A DNA stretch of 64,000 nt from NCBI GenBank assembly GCA_964434165.1, contig CAYSUS010000018.1, forward strand, positions 1 to 64,000. The letters are read 5' to 3'. The notes beneath the pieces are model-generated. The model did no database searches. It saw only the letters and a program-made list of their open reading frames with translations, and was not told where the DNA came from. This DNA is from CAYSUS01 sp964434165 (GTDB taxonomy: Bacteria > Planctomycetota > Planctomycetia > Pirellulales > Thermoguttaceae). Below are positions 60,040 to 64,000 of the stretch, one piece after another. The position numbers and the translations under genes were made by a program. Position 1 is the stretch's first letter. Every line of letters begins with the position of its first letter.

Positions 60040-61110
60040 CTACCGGTGGGCTTTCAGGAACTCCAGGATCTTGTCCGTGGCCGCGTCGCCCGGCGTGCCG
60101 AGGAGCCGGTTGAGCGTCCCGTGATCGCGCCCCTTGGCCTCGTACAGCTCGGCCGGGAAGCCGGCCTTCCTGAGCGCCTCGACGAACGGGACGGCCTGGC
60201 GCGCCGCATCGCCGCGGCCGTCCTGCATCACCACGAGGAACGGCGGGATCGCCGCGCCCGGCTCGACGTAGGCGAGCGGCGAGACGCGGCGCCACTGCTC
60301 CCTGTCCTTGCCGAACACCGTGTCGATCATCTCCGCGCGGGCAGGGCTCCAGGCGGAGCCGGCCGCGGCCGCGACGTCGTAGAAGCCCATGTCCAGCGGG
60401 ACCACGCCGCGGATCACTTTGGGCTCAAGCCCGGCCGCCTTCAGGTACCGGTGGTCCGTGCCCAGCAGGGCCGCCAGATGGGCTCCCGCGGAGTGGCCGA
60501 ACACGAAGACCCGGCGCCCGTCACCGCCGTACTTCGCGGCGCCATCCACGACCCACTTCACGGCCGAGGCGCAGTCGCTCATCATCTCGTCGAGCGTCGC
60601 CTGCGGACGGAAACGGTAGTTCGCCGACACGAAGAGATACCCCTCCGGCACGAACCTGGCCGGCTTCCGGTGCGCGGCCAGCTTGTCGCCCCGCTGCCAC
60701 GCGCCGCCGTGGAAGAAGACGATCGCCGCGGCATCCTTCAGGTCGGGATGGGTGTACACGTCGAGGCTCTGGCGCGCGGCCTCGACGCCCTCGGTCTGCG
60801 CATACCGGATCTCATAGTGCGCCACGATCCCGGCCGTCTCCAGCGACGCCTTCCTCTGCCGGCGCGCTTGATCGCGCCTGGTCTCCGCGATCTCGCCCGG
60901 CGTGACCAGCCCGTCGCCGTCGCGATCGTACTGCTTCAAGAGGTCCTTGCGCGGGACCTCGTCGATGCTGAGCTTGCCGTCGCCGTTGCGGTCGAGCCGC
61001 TCAAAGCCCGGGCCCGGTTCCTGACCGTGCACCGCCCTCCCCGCGGCGTGGCCGTCGAGCAAGACATGCAGCGATAGCACGATGAGGGGCAGTACGGCAC
61101 GAGTTCTCAC
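60040..61110 (-). CDS. Exported alpha/beta-hydrolase esterase with EF-hand motifs
   Basis: This gene encodes 356 residues from a GTG at 61110, chosen for the GGAG five bases upstream and the signal peptide that follows (VLPLIVLSLHVLLDGHAAG). Two EF-hand loops, DRNGDGKLSIDE (about 40-51) and DRDGDGLVTPGE (62-73), form a dockerin-like or calcium-sensing unit. The esterase domain is of the BD-FAE/carboxylesterase type: oxyanion motif FFHGGAWQRGDK (about 132-143), nucleophile Ser207 in GHSAGAH and the histidine in GRDHGTLNR near 329. It probably deacylates hemicellulose (acetyl or feruloyl). It lies 47 bp after the CE1-like esterase, so the two form an operon. Confidence 0.83.
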   Translation of the reverse strand: MRTRAVLPLIVLSLHVLLDGHAAGRAVHGQEPGPGFERLDRNGDGKLSIDEVPRKDLLKQYDRDGDGLVTPGEIAETRRDQARRQRKASLETAGIVAHYEIRYAQTEGVEAARQSLDVYTHPDLKDAAAIVFFHGGAWQRGDKLAAHRKPARFVPEGYLFVSANYRFRPQATLDEMMSDCASAVKWVVDGAAKYGGDGRRVFVFGHSAGAHLAALLGTDHRYLKAAGLEPKVIRGVVPLDMGFYDVAAAAGSAWSPARAEMIDTVFGKDREQWRRVSPLAYVEPGAAIPPFLVVMQDGRGDAARQAVPFVEALRKAGFPAELYEAKGRDHGTLNRLLGTPGDAATDKILEFLKAHR

Positions 61111-61157
61111 GGCCACTCCTTTCGCGGGTTTGCTCACCGGCAGCTCACGACGGGATT

Positions 61158-62060
61158 CTACTTCAAGGGGTGCTTCTTGAAGAACTCCCACATCGCGTCG
61201 CTGGCCGAGAGGTTCCTGGTCGATTTCCCGAGGAACTTCAGGCGCGGCTCGCGGCCCGGCCACGTGTGGCCTCCGCCGTGGATCACGAGCAGCACGACCT
61301 CGGAGCCGTCCCTGCCCGATCCGTAGGTCTTGCGCGTGATCGACGTGCCGTCCTCCGCCTTGTCGGGCAGCGTGCCGATAACGGGCTCCTGCTCGCATCC
61401 GTTCGCCTTGACCCACTGCCGAATCGAGTGCTCGACCGAGTAGAACTCGGTGGGACCGCGACCCTTGCCGCCCTGGAAGGGAGCGAACCGGTCGTCCGTG
61501 CCGTGGAAGTGGATCACGGGCACGGGACGCTTCGGCTTGCAGGTGGCCGTGCCCATCGGACCGCCGACCGGGGCAATGGCCGCGATCCGGTCGGAAAGCT
61601 CCGAGGCCAGCCGGTAAGCCATGATCGCGCCGTTGGACATGCCCGTGGCATAGACCCGCCTCCCATCGACGTTGGCCCACGTGCCGAGGTCGTCGAGAAG
61701 CCGCCGCGTGAACTCCACGTCGTCCACCTTCTCGCGCAGGGCGTATCCGCAGCAGTTGCCGCCGTTGAAGGTCAGCATCCGTTTCATTGCTCCGGTCCCG
61801 CTGGGATAGACGACGAGAAAGCCGGCCTCGTCGGCCTTGTCGCTCAGCCCGCTCAGCCGCATCATGGCCTCGGGGTTGCCGCCCCCGCCGTGAAACGCGA
61901 GCACGACCGGGGCGGGCGTCTCGGGATCGTACTGCGGGGGAACGTGCACGACGTAGCTCCGCTGCCGCTCTCCGACGGTCAGCGTTCGCGTGTGGTCGCC
62001 CGGAGCGGCCGCGTCGGCCCCGAGCAAGGCAAGCAGCAACAGCGATGGAATCGCGATCAT
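61158..62060 (-). CDS. Exported PHB-depolymerase/feruloyl-esterase-like hydrolase (LpqC/CE1 type)
   Basis: This gene encodes 300 residues with a signal peptide of about 18 residues. The alpha/beta-hydrolase core shows VVLAFHGGGGNPEAMMR (oxyanion loop), nucleophile Ser142 in TGMSNGA, acid Asp189 in FHGTDD and His266 in HGGGHTWPG. The paired cysteines in NGGNCCGYA (103/104) are typical for the LpqC group. Enzymes in this group release ferulic or acetic acid from xylan or depolymerise short polyesters. The hemicellulase context favours xylan deacylation. TAGACT on the minus strand at 62171-62176 may be its -10. Confidence 0.85.
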   Translation of the reverse strand: MIAIPSLLLLALLGADAAAPGDHTRTLTVGERQRSYVVHVPPQYDPETPAPVVLAFHGGGGNPEAMMRLSGLSDKADEAGFLVVYPSGTGAMKRMLTFNGGNCCGYALREKVDDVEFTRRLLDDLGTWANVDGRRVYATGMSNGAIMAYRLASELSDRIAAIAPVGGPMGTATCKPKRPVPVIHFHGTDDRFAPFQGGKGRGPTEFYSVEHSIRQWVKANGCEQEPVIGTLPDKAEDGTSITRKTYGSGRDGSEVVLLVIHGGGHTWPGREPRLKFLGKSTRNLSASDAMWEFFKKHPLK

Positions 62061-62266
62061 CCGCGCAGTTTCCAGGCGATGGAATCCGGACCAGATGCCG
62101 CGCCGTGCACGACGACCTGCGCGCTGGGGGGCGCGGAATCGCCCACCGCGAGCATCGAGGCCGCCACCGTAGTCTAAACTGCCAAACCGCGGCGGGAATC
62201 GCCGCGCGTCGAGAAGCCGCTGGGCACCAATGCCTTACGGCGACGCAAGCCGGGCCTTGCCGGAAG

Positions 62267-63829
62267 TCATGCCCGACGGCGCCGACGGCGCGCCAGGAAC
62301 AGCCCCGTCACAAGAGCACCCAGCGCCAGCATCCCGACGGAATGCGGCTCGGGCACGTAGCGGTACTGCGTATCCAGGCCGTACTTCTGCTCCAGGTAGA
62401 AGCCCACGTCGTTCATCTCCCGGCCGGTGAGCACGCGGTCGAAGAGGAGCACCTCGCTGATGTGGCCGACGTACTCGCGGCCGTTGAACAGGGCCCCGCC
62501 CACGCCCACGTTGCCGGTCAGGTCGTAGTGGAAGAAGTCGCCGGGGTCGCTGAGGATCTGGACTCCGTCGCGGAACGCGAGGGTCCCCTCTCCGGCACCC
62601 AGGCCGACGACCGTGAGGAGGTTTGCGCCGGTGGGCACGCTGCCCTCCTCCGAGTAGAGATTGCCTGCGGGGGAGCGCAGCCGGAGGCGCTCCTCTCTGG
62701 GATCCGATGGGGCGAAATACGTCCCCACGTCGATCATCGTGCCCGTGGCCGTCCCGAAGATCTCGCTGTTCTGCGTGAGCGTGCTGTAGTCCATCACGAG
62801 GAACAGCGTCCGCTCCTGGCCGTCCGCGATGCCCAGGTCGGAGACCGTCAGTTGATCGCGGCTGAAGTCGAGGTACGATCGGCCGCCGAGGCCACCCGTC
62901 TCGTAGGTCGGGCGCTTGGTCGCCCCGGCCACGGCGTGATTGGCCTGCCCGCTCTTGTCGTCCCACTGCGTGACCTCGCTGCCGTCGAGCGTCACGGTCG
63001 TGGCGTCATTGGCGTCGAGCCACAGCTTCAGGCCCTCGACGCGCGGCAGGCTGGCCGGCTCCGTGTAGGTCCCGGCGATGCCGTACTTGGTCTGAAGGTG
63101 ATATCCCACGTCGTTCAGCTCGGCGTCGCTGAGCGCCCGATTGAAGACCGCGATCTCGGCCAGATCGCCGAGATAGGACCGGCCGTCGTTGTTCGCCCCG
63201 CCTACCTGGTAATCGGAGCCAATGGGGAAGTGCTGGTACTTGCCGGCGGCGTCGAAGAGCACCATGCCGTTGGCGTAGGCCTGGGTCCGGGTGGGCAGAC
63301 TGCGCACGGCCAGGAGATGGTCGGCGCCGGTCGGTAGCGTATCGTCGCCGGAGTACACGTCGCCGTCGTGGCCGGCGTCGCGGAGGCGGAGGCGCTGCGA
63401 CTGGGAGTAAGTCCCCACGTCGATCATCGAGGATGTGCCTGTCCCGGCCAGCTCGTTGTTGTTGTCCAGCGTGGTATAGCGAATCACGGCCAGGGTGGTC
63501 CGCTCCTGGTCGGCGGCGATGCCCAGGTCGCCGGCCACGCCCATCGGCGTGCGGCTGAAGCGCACAGCCGCAAGTCCCCCGATGGCCCCGGCCGCCAGCG
63601 TGGGACGCGTCGCCACGGCCGGCGTGGCATGATGGCCATTGCCGGAGAGGTCGTCCCACTGCTCCACGTCCAAGCCGCTCAAGGTGAGGCTGCCCGAGTC
63701 GCCGGCGTCGAGCCACAGCTCCAGCCCGGCCAGGGCGTTCGGAAGCGTGGCCCCGTGGGCGGCGGTGGCCGTGGCGACCAGGAGAGCGCAAAACGCGAGG
63801 GATGTCGATCTGACCGGCGGCCTTGTCAT
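62267..63829 (-). CDS. PEP-CTERM protein with two tandem LamG domains
   Basis: This gene encodes 520 residues from the ATG at 63829, which begins a signal peptide (cleavage near AHG-AT). The body consists of two tandem LamG-like units of about 240 residues: the first from LAGLELWLDAGDSG, the second from VEGLKLWLDANDAT. Each contains VxQWDD(L/K)SG, a (T/L)xxVxxYxTL strand, MIDVGTY and a closing AELNDVGYHLQ(T/K)KYG or similar. The repeats are clearly internal duplicates. The C-terminus is a PEP-CTERM signal (VPEP, hydrophobic helix, RRRRRRA). It is a surface or matrix protein sorted by an exosortase. A strong promoter at 63952-63980 gives a 116-nt leader. Confidence 0.9.
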   Translation of the reverse strand: MTRPPVRSTSLAFCALLVATATAAHGATLPNALAGLELWLDAGDSGSLTLSGLDVEQWDDLSGNGHHATPAVATRPTLAAGAIGGLAAVRFSRTPMGVAGDLGIAADQERTTLAVIRYTTLDNNNELAGTGTSSMIDVGTYSQSQRLRLRDAGHDGDVYSGDDTLPTGADHLLAVRSLPTRTQAYANGMVLFDAAGKYQHFPIGSDYQVGGANNDGRSYLGDLAEIAVFNRALSDAELNDVGYHLQTKYGIAGTYTEPASLPRVEGLKLWLDANDATTVTLDGSEVTQWDDKSGQANHAVAGATKRPTYETGGLGGRSYLDFSRDQLTVSDLGIADGQERTLFLVMDYSTLTQNSEIFGTATGTMIDVGTYFAPSDPREERLRLRSPAGNLYSEEGSVPTGANLLTVVGLGAGEGTLAFRDGVQILSDPGDFFHYDLTGNVGVGGALFNGREYVGHISEVLLFDRVLTGREMNDVGFYLEQKYGLDTQYRYVPEPHSVGMLALGALVTGLFLARRRRRRA

Positions 63830-63951
63830 GGCAGAGGTTCCCGAATAGGGGGGTCGGGCCGCGGGCCTGGCCGCTATACGGATCGCGGCAGCCAGGACGG
63901 CGGGAAAGAACCATACCCCAGGGGGGCGAGTCACCCACAGAGCTATGGCGC

Positions 63952-63980
63952 AGTCTAGACACGCGGCGCTCGCGCGTCAA
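63952..63980 (-). promoter_or_regulatory. Predicted promoter of the tandem-LamG gene
   Basis: On the minus strand TTGACG (63975-63980) and TAGACT (63952-63957) are separated by 17 bp, the best-matching pair in the window together with that of fhcC. Confidence 0.6.
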
Positions 63981-64000
63981 CGAACTGGTGATCGTCGGGC

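Noticed and set aside
1..64000. CRISPR arrays, tRNA or rRNA genes, insertion-sequence transposases, prophage genes
   Set aside because: Looked for regularly spaced direct repeats, tRNA-like cloverleaf ends and transposase/integrase motifs; none was found.

Overview
The window is GC-rich DNA (roughly two thirds G+C by eye) from a member of the Planctomycetota, most likely class Planctomycetia. The evidence is the combination of a DUF1559 pseudopilin-like protein with its H-x9-DG tail, PEP-CTERM LamG proteins, Tat-exported Gfo/Idh/MocA oxidoreductases, a sulfatase, VCBS and leucine-rich repeat secretory proteins, a membrane-fused Ser/Thr kinase, and a formylmethanofuran dehydrogenase C subunit. 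No rRNA, tRNA or CRISPR array was seen. The species cannot be named from the window.

Layout. 1-3.1 kb: an AT-richer polymorphic-toxin graveyard or array with three toxin tips, each followed by its own immunity-type gene (PD-(D/E)xK-like toxin plus immunity on +; a truncated tip plus immunity and an HNH tip plus SUKH immunity on -), with short inverted repeats at the joints. 3.2-14.6 kb: secreted LRR and VCBS proteins, an AAA+ ATPase, an amino-acid permease, a giant LamG/glycoside-hydrolase-like protein and a beta-helix protein. 14.9-21.7 kb: a five-gene minus-strand operon (RraA-like aldolase, MFS transporter, SDR dehydrogenase, GH10 xylanase, glucarate-dehydratase-type enolase) divergent from a XylR-like regulator. 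It reads as one regulated unit for xylan cleavage, uptake and non-phosphorylative oxidation of the sugar. 21.8-24.8 kb: PEP-CTERM LamG protein, DUF1559 protein and a small lipoprotein. 24.9-29.6 kb: a 1540-residue GH2+GH5 fusion. 29.7-36.8 kb: DUF4198 protein, kinase, Gfo/Idh/MocA protein, fhcC and mobA. 36.8-44.7 kb: a glycosyltransferase, GH42-like and GH38 gene run. 45-52.5 kb: ClC channel, FAD oxidoreductase, Gfo/Idh/MocA protein and sulfatase, with interspersed palindromic repeats. 53.4-58.3 kb: the prkA-yeaH-spoVR stress module. 58.4-63.8 kb: GH39-like hydrolase, two esterases and a tandem-LamG PEP-CTERM protein.

Taken together the genes describe a bacterium that degrades plant or algal polysaccharides: xylanase, mannosidases, galactosidase-like enzymes, feruloyl/acetyl-xylan-type esterases and a sulfatase are secreted, and oligosaccharides or sugar acids are handled inside. 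At least nine start sites are preceded by a TTGnnn - 17 bp - TAGA-type hexamer pair, which gives an internally consistent promoter model for this genome.
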